From positions 8,000,786 through 8,064,785 of the forward strand of contig NC_065424.1 of the NCBI RefSeq assembly GCF_024362695.1: a stretch of 64,000 nt of DNA. The letters run 5' to 3'. Made by a program: the position numbers and the translations under genes. The notes beneath the pieces are model-generated. The model was not told where the DNA came from, made no database searches, and worked only from the letters and a program-made list of their open reading frames with translations. This stretch comes from Pectinophora gossypiella. Lineage: Eukaryota; Arthropoda; Insecta; Lepidoptera; Gelechiidae. Positions 24,501 to 31,728 of this stretch are shown here, in pieces (the first letter of the stretch is position 1; the number at the start of each line of letters is the position of its first letter).

Positions 24501-25236
24501 AAACGTGCTTGAATTTAGAAATGGACTGTACTATTTTTAAATTAATTATTTAACAAAAGGAGAATATAGCAACACTCCGTCGCTATGATGTTAAAACGGT
24601 AGAAGCAAAGAAAAACGCGGTGTTGCCATAATATATTCCGCACTTGTGACGCAATTTGTGTCAGTACCCAGTGACCAGTCCATCAAAATGATGACGCACA
24701 CGGGTTTAGACAGCGTTGTTGTAGTCTATAATGTATAAGGGTAACACTGCCCGCCATAAAAATGTACAAATCTGTGTGTGATGTTTTTGGTTGTAATATT
24801 ACATTTCCCGTCGTTTTGATAATAAGCAATTACTATTTCGGTTGTATTAATTAATTACATCATCCAATTAATACTATACAGGGTTTTACTGAAATCGTAC
24901 TCGTGACGTCGGACTGAGGGGGATGATTCAAACACCTCAGTATACGTTCCGATGCGAGTCGATGGCGATCGAAACAAAATTTTTGCTGACCAATAATTGG
25001 CCACGCTTACGGCATTGTCAGTGGCTTCGTAAAGGTCTTTAATAGTGCAGGTGTTAGGGCACTAATACCATGTTTAACATTGGCAACGAGGATAGGACCA
25101 ATGTTATTGGTACTTGTTCTTGTTATATTGCAGCAAGTCGGTGGAGGGCGGCGAGGAGATGTGGATGTTCACGGGCGAGTACTGGAAGGCTCGCGAGGCG
25201 GGCTTCAGCCACCACGCGGCCCCGAGGATCTGGTGA
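1700..25236 (+). CDS. OSBPL3/6/7-like: oxysterol-binding protein-related protein, ORP3/6/7 class (5' end outside window)
   Basis: ORPs carry sterols or phosphoinositides between membranes at contact sites with the ER. Seventeen exons join in phase to about 739 codons: 1700-1792, 3132-3250, 5393-5533, 7693-7774, 16686-16849, 17485-17617, 18198-18274, 18850-18984, 19525-19621, 19977-20170, 20796-21008, 21385-21555, 22312-22425, 23167-23311, 23613-23727, 24233-24355 and 25134-25236. In order the protein shows a helical linker (SWIIESGGPLENASRELGQA), a Lys-rich segment, a low-complexity Ala/Pro region, an FFAT motif EFFDAEE (binding site for the ER protein VAP), an acidic Ser-rich stretch, then the ORD. 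The ORD starts at LWNLLYKNIGKDLSQVSMPV and holds the family signature EQVSHHPPISACHAES across the 21008/21385 junction. It ends in APRIW. The RLCEELEYSELLD and CHAES segments fit ORP3/6/7 better than OSBP or ORP1/2. Human relatives are near 890 residues, so the missing part should hold the PH domain. Confidence 0.93.
3132..3250 (+). CDS. ORP exon, helical linker
   Basis: Flanked by tttcag and gttagt; encodes ENASRELGQAQLSVQQLQRL followed by LDALELQHQHHDTD, an amphipathic helix typical of the ORP3/6/7 linker. Ends in phase 0. Confidence 0.88.
5393..5533 (+). CDS. ORP exon, basic segment
   Basis: 47 codons between a cag acceptor and gtatgt. Encodes VSLEGASPNVKKDRRKFGLR, then KKKSSSK, a Lys/Arg-rich patch. 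A NAGNAG acceptor (tcagcag) allows one optional Gln at the start. Confidence 0.85.
5560..6195 (+). mobile_element. decayed 3' end of a non-LTR retrotransposon (reverse-transcriptase C-terminal region)
   Basis: Conceptual translation gives segments such as MSYGILLWGQAADVETIF and QKRAVRAINNL, then LCIRFYNKIPENI in another frame. These match the end of jockey-type LINE reverse transcriptases common in Lepidoptera. A stop and at least one frameshift break it. It ends in an (AAAT)n tail at about 6178-6195. It shares its first bases with the region just after the ORP exon at 5393-5533 and is a dead 5'-truncated copy. Confidence 0.75.
6818..6915 (+). repeat. SINE 3' end fragment (tRNA-headed family 2)
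   Basis: Contains the stretch 'accaacccgcagtggagcag' and 'ttgattgaggggacgcctg' found in the full copies at 40821-41149 and 41886-42170. The tRNA-like head is absent. Confidence 0.75.
7288..7475 (+). repeat. dispersed 180-bp repeat
   Basis: Starts with ggcggaggacagaagtccta and ends with acaagagtgtagctcttaaa. Related copies lie at 11790-11945 (partial), 22505-22695 and, inverted, 46277-46430. Class not determined. Confidence 0.7.
7478..7647. mobile_element. palindromic MITE (CACATAATAACGGGTTCTTA family)
   Basis: The end ttaaaacacataataacggg is repeated inverted near 7598-7619. Relatives lie at 21571-21727, 30384-30500 and 41609-41786, with a fragment near 17715-17755. No coding capacity. Confidence 0.8.
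7693..7774 (+). CDS. ORP exon, Ala/Pro/Gly-rich linker
   Basis: Encodes ALSALTAPPSPGGGASSVPN followed by SAASLPI. Ends in phase 1 at gtaagt. The next constitutive exon begins with two bases, so the junction is in frame. Confidence 0.85.
7905..8080 (-). mobile_element. 3' end of a LINE, minus orientation
   Basis: Read on the minus strand it ends in ...aataaagatatttttgaatt, a polyadenylation-type tail. Copies at 38083-38205, 55953-56110, 60066-60165 and 61763-61890, all in the same orientation and each only the last 100-180 bp. Confidence 0.65.
8250..8475 (+). repeat. dispersed 250-bp repeat (ACTAAACGTCAAAACACGAA family)
   Basis: Shares long stretches with 12150-12390 and 49340-49600 (direct) and 22025-22285 and 59255-59455 (inverted). 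One copy ends only about 25 bp upstream of the ORP exon at 22312. Class unknown. Confidence 0.75.
8618..8765 (-). mobile_element. LINE 3' end, minus orientation (pair with 4109-4250)
   Basis: The agaaagaaagaaacgtttat start and the following tract are nearly identical to 4109-4250; 38490-38520 holds a short relative. Read on the minus strand both end in an A/T-rich tail. Confidence 0.65.
9575..10290. mobile_element. DNA element with about 120-bp inverted ends
   Basis: The left end (9583-9705) and right end (about 10145-10275) are imperfect inverted copies; both contain gcagatggcattaactactt or its complement. The core 10020-10160 is a more GC-rich block (ccgataccgaccctgccggc). Part of the right end recurs at 10975-11075. 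No transposase frame seen. Confidence 0.65.
11643..11760 (+). repeat. short dispersed repeat
   Basis: Contains ggtgcgggtacttagttcat and a 'gatgtgcctctgactagccg' type stretch that recurs near 5180-5245, 7079-7170, 20680-20765 and, inverted, 12380-12470 and 57070-57145. Probably SINE-derived. Confidence 0.55.
12892..12988 (+). CDS. candidate alternative first exon of the ORP gene
   Basis: Lies inside the 8.9-kb intron between exons 7693-7774 and 16686-16849. It has an ATG at 12892, an open frame MSSDSGGFLKPFIRTIYAYV then IGFLRECEERAL, and a strong donor TTT|gtaagt ending in phase 1. The exon at 16686 begins with two bases, so it splices in frame and would yield a protein with the FFAT motif and ORD but without the PH domain. 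The peptide is hydrophobic/aromatic with flanking charges and could form an amphipathic helix. A CACGTG E-box lies at 12825-12830. The base at -3 is C, a weak start context. Short ORP isoforms are known in other animals; this one is inferred from phase and donor only. Confidence 0.5.
13022..13172. mobile_element. palindromic MITE (TACAGTCATGAGCAATAT family)
   Basis: One end reads cagtcatgagcaatataatg, the other is an imperfect inverted copy ending in gctcgtgaccgtac. Copies at 28000-28140, 31587-31728, 40327-40481, 41439-41586 and 43973-44176, plus a half copy near 38625-38730. Confidence 0.78.
13440..13805. mobile_element. palindromic DNA element (ends near ACCAGGTATGCTCAA)
   Basis: Left end agaccagatatgctcaatcc is mirrored by ttttgagcatacctggtttt on the right. 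A one-sided relative lies at 18290-18470, and a further copy, split by another element, at 25490-26440. Confidence 0.65.
14020..14504. mobile_element. large palindromic MITE (ATTCCTGCAGACA family)
   Basis: About 480 bp and inverted-repetitive along most of its length; ends contain gattcctgcagacatctcct and its mirror. Family members at 15965-16303 (truncated), 29050-29652, 45124-45508 and 47436-47818. Non-coding. Confidence 0.8.
15432..15662. mobile_element. palindromic MITE (CAGGGTGTTAGTGACAT family)
   Basis: Ends resemble acaggttgttagtcacatcg and its mirror cactaacaccctgtacat form. Related units at 42830-43262, 51191-51412, 62711-63740 and a half copy at 38525-38630. The arms contain aaattccacttgatatcaac. 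Confidence 0.75.
15965..16303. mobile_element. truncated member of the ATTCCTGCAGACA MITE family
   Basis: The right end ggtgtctgcaggaatcgggg is complete; the left terminal 30 bp or so are missing. Confidence 0.7.
16686..16849 (+). CDS. ORP exon, linker with helix
   Basis: Between ctctgcag and gtaagt. Encodes an Ala-rich start, then SLTPDHQLREDFTVLAKDLV and GTLKGVVSTL. Its acceptor phase serves both the exon at 7693 and the candidate first exon at 12892. Confidence 0.88.
16883..17232 (+). repeat. minisatellite, 40-43-bp unit, 8 copies
   Basis: The core ccgttagtgcgaaatagaca recurs at spacings of 40, 41, 43, 43, 43, 41 and 43 bp. It is intronic, 34 bp after the donor of the preceding exon. Units differ by a few bases each. 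Confidence 0.92.
17485..17617 (+). CDS. ORP exon, Ala/Gly-rich
   Basis: Extremely GC-rich (about 80% GC by eye). Encodes VVERGRLRAAVESAEGAEGA, a low-complexity Gly/Ala run and LAALRTNLSSALHQNS. Phase 0 in, phase 1 out. Confidence 0.88.
18198..18274 (+). CDS. ORP exon, helical
   Basis: Encodes ELRSRLSRIHDASDLAEISS then VNNSDP; ends in phase 0 at gtgagt. Confidence 0.88.
18454..18500 (+). repeat. (TC)n microsatellite
   Basis: About 23 uninterrupted TC units, intronic in ORP. Confidence 0.97.
18850..18984 (+). CDS. ORP exon carrying the FFAT motif
   Basis: Encodes VRPFPQSLSYSSSCVSASEF followed by FDAEEHDPPPDDMLPND. Residues EFFDAEE at 18904-18924 match the FFAT consensus (E-F-F-D-A-x-E) exactly, so this protein should bind VAP on the ER. 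The donor is uncertain: GAG|gtcacc at 18963 or GAT|gtacac at 18984. Both keep phase 0. Confidence 0.85.
19086..19244. mobile_element. palindromic MITE (CAATATTGC / GACATTTG family)
   Basis: Arms gcaatattgctgtttgacat and the mirrored tgtcaaattgcaatattgct flank a short loop. Relatives at 55195-55342 and 62337-62517. Confidence 0.82.
19525..19621 (+). CDS. ORP exon, acidic Ser-rich
   Basis: Encodes AGVIELDGDSSSEAGSLSSE then EGSASSDNSDGA, the acidic stretch between the FFAT motif and the ORD. Phase 1 out. Confidence 0.85.
19675..19930 (-). mobile_element. SINE family 2b copy, diverged
   Basis: Contains the mirrored form of the family text (ccgccaaaggcccctgacat; cccatcgggaatccaacccg), i.e. a tRNA-like B box on the minus strand. 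It ends about 45 bp before the ORP exon at 19977. Confidence 0.6.
19977..20170 (+). CDS. ORP exon, start of the lipid-transfer (ORD) domain
   Basis: Encodes a basic Arg-rich lead, then SLWNLLYKNIGKDLSQVSMP and VTINEPLNMLQ, the hallmark start of the ORD in ORP3/6/7. Phase 0 out. Confidence 0.95.
20796..21008 (+). CDS. ORP exon, ORD core
   Basis: Encodes RLCEELEYSELLDAAAECAS, then a conserved AAFAVSAYAASAHRAASKPF and NPLLAETYECVRTDKGFRFL. The usual family text is NPxLGETYE; here the Gly is Ala. Ends ...AEQ, first part of the family signature. Confidence 0.96.
21385..21555 (+). CDS. ORP exon with the OSBP signature
   Basis: Encodes VSHHPPISACHAESPRWCFW then KTKFWGKSMEFQPAGRVHVR. The His pair of the signature contacts the phosphoinositide head group in family structures. 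Confidence 0.97.
21571..21727. mobile_element. palindromic MITE (CACATAATAACGGGTTCTTA family)
   Basis: Begins 16 bp after the donor of the preceding ORP exon. The right end gtaagaacccggtattatgt is intact. Confidence 0.75.
22312..22425 (+). CDS. ORP exon, ORD
   Basis: Encodes VTTCVHNLFGGQRWVDQYGD then MHITCHGTEITAKLNFIK. Phase 0 at both ends. Confidence 0.95.
23167..23311 (+). CDS. ORP exon, ORD
   Basis: Encodes SSRHEVRGMITDGSTGGRLR then LQGRWSEALYAGDPPAARCL, matching the HEVxGxVxD...GKW segment of ORPs. Phase 1 out. Confidence 0.95.
23613..23727 (+). CDS. ORP exon, ORD
   Basis: Encodes AMPPDHELYYGFTRFAMELN then ELLPHTDTRLR, the conserved 'FTxFAxELN ... PxTDTRLRPDQR' text. Phase 2 out. Confidence 0.95.
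24233..24355 (+). CDS. ORP exon, C-terminal helix
   Basis: Encodes PDQRALEEGDVEAAEQFKHE then LEQAQRERRRDSTDHSACWF, the charged C-terminal helix of ORPs. Phase 2 out. Confidence 0.94.
25134..25236 (+). CDS. ORP last coding exon
   Basis: Encodes KSVEGGEEMWMFTGEYWKAR then EAGFSHHAAPRIW and TGA at 25234-25236. The W...YW spacing fits the family C-terminus. The 3' UTR follows and may splice on: a GC-rich acceptor (tgttgcag) at about 26764 opens a short block that could be a UTR exon. Confidence 0.92.
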
Positions 25237-25261
25237 CCGCGCCTGCTGCTGCTGCAAGTAC

Positions 25262-25452
25262 GAACCACCTCTATATGGATGAATATCAAAATGTGCCAAG
25301 TTTGGTGGCGAACTTTCATATTACTAGCTAGCTACGAGGTAACTTACCTCGTAGCTAGAACTATCCTTTTTCATGTCGGAACCCAATTTTTCAAAAAATA
25401 ATAATATGAAAGTTCGCCACTAAACTTGACATTTTGATATTCACCCATATTC
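25262..25452. repeat. long hairpin in the ORP 3' UTR
   Basis: The arm gaatatcaaaatgtgccaag is mirrored by cttgacattttgatattcac, with a second inner palindrome tagctacgaggtaacttacc and its mirror. If transcribed in the ORP mRNA it would form an approximately 80-bp double-stranded stem. Probably a MITE. Confidence 0.8.
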
Positions 25453-25489
25453 ATTCACATGACGGTTACCAGAACATAGAATACACCAT

Positions 25490-26440
25490 GGTGCAACAAA
25501 ATAAGGTATGCTATGAAAAGCCGCCATTCCTAGCCGTTTGATGACGTAAGTGTTACCATTAAATTGGTATCTCCATCATTCCAAGGACTTAAATTTTATT
25601 TTTGGAAATTAAGCGAATTTTTGGCTCAACGTATGTAATTACTATCACTTTTCACATATATAAAAATCAATAAAGCTGTAAGTAAATATTTTACTAAAAG
25701 TTCAAAATTGCCTTGCAAAGTAAATTAAAAACATTAAGGTGAAACCAAACTAGCGTAATTTTATGAGTTGTGAGTCGCGTAATTTCTTCTGCATTCGGTT
25801 TCACACAAAAATGCAGTTTGTACCACACGACGACGCAAAATGAGTTGTCTGCCGACTCAAGCGCATAAACTCGCGCAAATTTCTGTCGGGGCGAGGGAGG
25901 GGCGCTGCGGAGAGCGGTCAGCGGGGCAGCGACACGACAGTTCGTTACGGGATAGTAACTGAATAAATTACGTCCGTCTGGCAGCTCAATAGAAATTCAG
26001 TTGAACGTAAAAAAACATAGAACACGTTCAGCTGCTTGTCTTCCCGGGCATGTCGTAAAAACCGACAGAAGGATTGCGTCCTCTAACATGATGGACTAAT
26101 GTTATGGGCGATAGGGTGATCCCTTATCACCATAAGGTTCATCATATCCATCTTAGGACTTCGTATCAACAGTGGCTGCAAGTTGTCTTTGATTACTTGT
26201 GGCTCTGCCCACCCCATTTGGGATTACGGGCGTGAGTTTATGTATGTATGTTGAACGTAAAATAAGTGACCGAAAATACGCGAATAAGGGACTCACAACT
26301 CATAAAATTACGCTCGTTTGGTTTCACCCTTCGTCGTGGGTTTATTTTTTTACGAAATGTCTACGGAATTGACGACAGCGCGGCTAACCTTGATATGTTA
26401 GCTGTCACTTTTGAGCATACCTGGTTTTGTTGTATGGAAT
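25490..26440. mobile_element. nested palindromic elements downstream of ORP
   Basis: The outer element (ends caaaataaggtatgctatga and its mirror gagcatacctggttttgt) is split by an inner one at 25737-26330. The inner ends are aggtgaaaccaaactagcgt and the mirror acgctcgtttggtttcaccc. Inside the inner one, 26030-26255 matches a further repeat seen at 61550-61770 and in part at 35380-35500. Confidence 0.7.
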
Positions 26441-26861
26441 AAAGAATAATAAAACTTGGCATAGAAGGGACTCGCTCCGCCCCAACACGAAGGGGGCATA
26501 TTAGTGATGTACCGTTCTCAAAAAGTTCCCAAAATGGTTCATAAAAATAAAGAGAAGGCATATAGAATGATGGATCTAAATATCAAGCAACAATTATTTT
26601 TATATACGCTTCTGCCATTGCATTGTATTTTGGAATAATTATGTACCCGAGTAATGAGAAAATAGGTGATTCTCACGTTAAAGCTGTACAACGCCATCTA
26701 CATTGATTTTGTCGAACGTAGCCTGGAAGACCCCTCATTAATAGTGAATGTTTGTTTGTTGCAGCGTATGCCCGCGTGCGAGGTGCTCTGCTAGGTTGTG
26801 CGCCGCTTTGCTTACGTAGCTTGTAGCCCTGCCCTATACTGCTACCTTACATTATTAGGTT

Positions 26862-27020
26862 AATGTTGCTCTACTCAGAGCGTACTGGAGGTATATGTTG
26901 CTCGACTCAGAGCGTACTGGAGGTAAATGTTGCTCGACTCAGAGCTTTCTAGAGGTAAATGTTGCTCGACTCAGAGCGTACGGGAAGTTAATGTTGCTCG
27001 ACTCAGAGCGTACGGGAAGA
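26862..27020 (+). repeat. minisatellite, 32-bp unit, about 5 copies
   Basis: The unit contains atgttgctcgactcagagcg and starts at 26863, 26895, 26927, 26959 and 26991 approximately. Confidence 0.9.
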
Positions 27021-27329
27021 GAGGTAACCTGACCTTACATTCCCAAGGTTGCAATACTATACTATTTAGTGCTCTAGCATGCGTGTAAGAGCAGGACAGA
27101 AAGATAGAGTACAGCTTAGAGCGAAAGGGACAGATCAAGTTAATGTAGTATTCTGACAGCTGTACTACGATCTATGCTATAGCGCTAACAGTATGGGATG
27201 AGAGATCTCGACATGATTTCAAGTTGTTTTTACTGGAGACTTATCAGTGTTATTTTGTGTGGCGAATTAAATAGGTACGTATTATATTTTCATTACAATT
27301 CAAAATTGAAGTAACCTCTCTATCTTACA

Positions 27330-27595
27330 AGTCTAATACTATCGATAGAACTTACTATGTATCGATAGTATCGATAAGTCTTTGCAATAATCAGAAGCAA
27401 TATTATCGATAGTTTGCCTCGAAAATCATCTATATCGATAGGCCTTACTTGTATCGATAGGATCGAGTCCTTTCAATAGTTAGATATATCGATAGTTTAG
27501 TATCGACAATATTTCTGTGAAACCATAATATTGATGAACTATCAATACTATCGACACTAGTTGTTTTTTTTAGCTATCGGCTATCGATAGTCACT
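27330..27595. repeat. cluster of TATCGATA palindromes
   Basis: At least seven matches or near matches to (C/T)TATCGATA(G/A) within 265 bp. In Drosophila this word is the DRE bound by DREF; BEAF-type insulator proteins also bind CGATA. Here it may be regulatory or the relic of a palindromic element; no gene start is visible beside it. Confidence 0.7.
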
Positions 27596-27999
27596 ACACT
27601 AATAAATAAAACTGATAAGTGATCCATAAAAAAGGGAAGGCCTCTGATAGGATAGTTTGTTGTGAATATTTAGAACAGGTGTTTGGTAAAATAAATGATA
27701 TTGAAATGATAATTATTGTAATGGAATGGAATGGTACGGTTTTAAATAAAGAATGGATTTTTACTTCAAAAGTCTGGCCAGAATATTAAAAAATATATCG
27801 TAATACAGCGATGACCTTTGCCATAACAGGAACTCCTGTGAACACGTCATTTAAACTACACCTACTCGGAAGCCTTGCCTTCTTCCTTATTTGAAAAGGG
27901 GGCAAAAACAACTACATCTCTACTACATTAAAAAGGAGGGAAAATTGTATGAAAATCGATTACCGCCCGCATATGCGGGCGTGGTGTGGCTGTACGGTC

Positions 28000-28140
28000 A
28001 CGAGTACTAATATGTATACACTTTGAAACCATGTCACATTAACTTTTTTGACAAATTACACCGTAATTCCCATTAAATGTCAAATATGATAGTGCGACAG
28101 GGTTCTAAAGTGGGTACATGATATTGCTCATGACTGTACG
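28000..28140. mobile_element. palindromic MITE (TACAGTCATGAGCAATAT family)
   Basis: Reads gtacggtcacgagtactaat at the left and tattgctcatgactgtacgt at the right, i.e. opposite orientation to the copy at 13022. Confidence 0.78.
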
Positions 28141-29049
28141 TATTAAAATAAAACAATGGTGCAAAAAAAAAACAATTGCGCGCGAGTCGCCATATTGTAT
28201 TAATATGATGATTTTTTTAACTTGAAAATGACAAGGTACCCAAAAATGTTAGCTATTATCCTTGTGGGTGTAGTATAAAGGATTGTATCACTTTCTTCCC
28301 TTGATGAACAATTTACTATCTTGACATTTGTTATAAATGTAGAATGTATGGAGACAGTGCACGCGAACCGTGTCGACCTTTATAGGTTGGTAAGGTGCCT
28401 CTTACGAAGGAGGTGTGGTTATCCACACCGCGGACACTCCATTCAAAAATCTCATCGTTACCGTGTGTCGCGTCGCGTCTAACACGTAAGTGCGAGCGAG
28501 ACAGATAGTCCGCGCGCGCTCTCTCTTACTCCTTGTCTTACGATCATTTAAAACTAAAGTTATACCCAGAGAATTGGTGCGGGACGGAGAGTGTCCGTTC
28601 TATACGTAGTATTATTCTCTATTCTATGGTTTATCTGTGGATATCTTTGGTATAACAAGTTAAGGACAATAAGGATTCCAATTAAAAAAAATACATATAT
28701 TATTTATGTATATCTGGTCAGACTTTCCAATCATCTGCTTAAAACTACTATGAGTTTAACTCTTATTTGCAATATTTAATCTATTTGCAAATGTTTTATT
28801 GTTATGTACTACTTAAATATATTTCGAATTTCAATTTCACAGATTATTAATACACTATTATTGTTATTTTGATATTTGTGTACAGTGAGTGCTGTAACCA
28901 CAGGCTGTAACATAAGTATCAAGACTTATCCGATTCTGGTGGACATTTAATTTTAGCTTGAAAGCTCTCAAACTAGTTCCGTCCTTCACTTTCGATAAGT
29001 GCAAGAAGGAGATGCAGCTAGTTTTAGTCTTGTCAATTTAAGTTGGTAG

Positions 29050-29652
29050 TGGTGCTAATTCCTGTAAACACCATCTAATTTTATTTTAAGTTATTATTAT
29101 ATCTGTCATTTTTTTATCAGCTGAAAAGGAAAGGGACGGGTAATCGACAAGCATAAAATTTATGGAACACACGTCAATTTTAAGCACAAATCTAAAACAA
29201 CCGTCTAAGGGTGCTACCAGACCAATCGATCGATCATCGATCGACAGCATCGATCGATGGTAGAATAGAATATTCGACGTCGATCGATAGTTTCTACCAG
29301 ACCGAAGGATCGATTATTGTCATCGCCCGGCAATCGATCGATTGCTTAATCGAACAGTATCTGTCAATTAAAGTTACCAGACCAATCGATCAACTTCGAT
29401 CGACGTTGATCGATGCCGTCGATCGATGATCGATCGATTGGTCTGGTAGCACCCTTAAAGTTTTACATCGGCCAAATGACCCGACAGAGTTAAGTAGACA
29501 GCACGAGATATGCCTATTTAATTCGCCGGGTTATTCATTCGTTTTAAAATTAACTTGTTGACAATCATCCGTCCCTTTTCTTTTCGGCGGATAAGAAAAT
29601 GACAGGTATAACTTAAAATAAAATTAGGGGGTGTCTGCAGGAATCGGGGCCG
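29050..29652. mobile_element. large palindromic MITE (ATTCCTGCAGACA family), interrupted
   Basis: Closest to the copy at 45124-45508. It is split by the element at 29208-29455; without that insertion it would be about 350 bp. Confidence 0.8.
29208..29455. mobile_element. 248-bp ATCGATCG-rich palindromic element with TA target duplication
   Basis: Ends are about 50-bp inverted repeats starting agggtgctaccagaccaatc, and the body is saturated with ATCGAT/GATCGATC words. The related element at 45124-45508 has the uninterrupted sequence at the matching point (accgtctaaaatttttacat), so TA at 29206-29207 and 29456-29457 is the target duplication. A TA duplication suggests a Tc1/mariner-type mobiliser. 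Confidence 0.88.
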
Positions 29653-30383
29653 GTTGCCATCGCTGTTACCGCAAGTGATTGGTTATGTTATGGCACTGAC
29701 TGTACCATAGATATATTTTTTTCTTTTTTTTCATTAAGAATGTACAATGTATAGAGTTGTTAGAATACCTACCAAGGCTGTGAGCAAGTTTCCATTTAGA
29801 AAATTTAAATGAAATTGTATTAAATCGTGTAATATAACGTGTATTTCATTCTTGTCGATATATGGAATAATGTTTTTTCAAAGCAATGACACACGCCTAA
29901 ACTATATTTCAATCTTCAACCAATCGCGTTTTTTAATTGAAATTTCGATTTTACGTCATCACTGAATTGTCACGTCATAATTCAATTTTTACGTCATTTA
30001 AAGCTTCTGGCGTATGTCAAACGCCAACCATGGCTTATGCACGAATTTTTGAGAGAAAAGTGAAAGGTCGAATGTAAATTGATGACGATCATTTATCTTC
30101 ACGGTAAACCCCTAGCGGGGTAGAAAGACTAAGCGTCACGTCATCTCGTCAATTAAACTGAATTGAATTAGGATCGCACCTTGAATGTTGAATTGTAGCA
30201 CAATAAAATTTGTATTATAATGAATTGTTATTATTAGAATTGGGGGGTATTAGGTAAAATTAGGAAAGATTAGAGAATGTATGGAATGTAATGCGGTTGC
30301 CCTTTCAACGCCAATGGCCGGTATTAGTCACATCATGCCCTTGGTAAAGTTTTTTTTTTTTTCGAATTGGTTCGAACGGCATA

Positions 30384-30500
30384 ATTAAAACACGTAATAC
30401 CGGGTTCTTACCGCATTAAAATCAGGGATATGAGTGTCTAGGTAAGAACTCGGTATTATATATTTTAATTATGATAATAGTCGCGTAAACCTCAAACAAC
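30384..30500. mobile_element. MITE copy (CACATAATAACGGGTTCTTA family), short
   Basis: Left text taattaaaacacgtaatacc and right text taagaactcggtattatata; the internal part is partly deleted. Confidence 0.72.
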
Positions 30501-31586
30501 GGTCACTACATCGTTTTTTTTACATTTTTAATCTGTTACGTTCGTTAGCGAGATATGCTCATAGATGAATTCTGGAAGTAGCTCAATACTTAAATAACTT
30601 TGATGCCGTATTTTTGCATGTTATTCTGAAGTATTGGCAATTAATGACGACCTCCTAAGATCATTAGATTCGATCAATAAAAAATATCAGAAACTGCCTA
30701 CGAAAAATGTACGATCGAAAAATTTCGTCGAAGGCACATTATAAAATTCATTCAAATATCAGAAAATATTTATATATTTATACACATTTTTTTAACATTT
30801 CATATGAGCACATGAGCCTAGTTTCTCTAGACACTTCTAATTTTGGGCCGTGCTGTGTTTATGAAAATGCCGTATAAGAAAGGGTTAAAGTGATTCTTCA
30901 AAGTTTTCAAAACTTTATTTTGATATTTGTCTGATATTCATTTTTTTATAAATTTATTTATGTCTACCTTCTTTAATATTGGCTTGCAGACGAAGGAGAG
31001 GAATGAAGTTGGAAAGAGAAAGCTAAGCAATTTAAAAAAATTACGCATGAAATAGTAAATATCGGACCTATATGTTTTACAATTATACACAGAATTATAT
31101 CGTTGTAATAATACATATATCCTTCTTCTTGCTTCTAGATCTTTAAACACCGGGTAAGATTGGGTTACATTACTTCGGAATAATATAATACATAAATATG
31201 TTTTTTTTTTTTTAATAATTATATTTATTAAAAAACTGTCACTGTCACTTCTTGTTAACATGAAGTGATTTTACAGACGCTTAAAACGATTTTGTGACTT
31301 TTCAACAAGGACATACAACAACTTTACAAGGCTAGTGACATTTCAGTTACGTTTTAAATTCTTAAACCCACGTCATGTTTCTAAAATCAACATACTAACT
31401 AAAGTGATCCTAACTTTAGGAAGGACATTATCAAAAATATAATCATGGTGAATCGAGATATTCAAAGTCCAATAATCAGGCACATGAAAGGCTTTTGATT
31501 GGCTGTTAATCAATAGGGACTGGTGTCCATATTTCACAATAAATCACCATTATATCTTCATAGTCTTCTTTTGAACTTTCGGCCCA

Positions 31587-31728
31587 ACAGTCACGAGCAT
31601 TAATATGTATACACTTTGGTACAATGTCACATTAACTTTTTTGACAAAGCTAAGTCTCACTAAATGTCAAATATGTTAGTGCGACAGAGTCCTAAAGTGG
31701 GTACATTATATTGCTCATGACTGTACCT
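31587..31728. mobile_element. palindromic MITE (TACAGTCATGAGCAATAT family)
   Basis: Left cagtcacgagcattaatatg, right tattgctcatgactgtacct. Confidence 0.78.
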
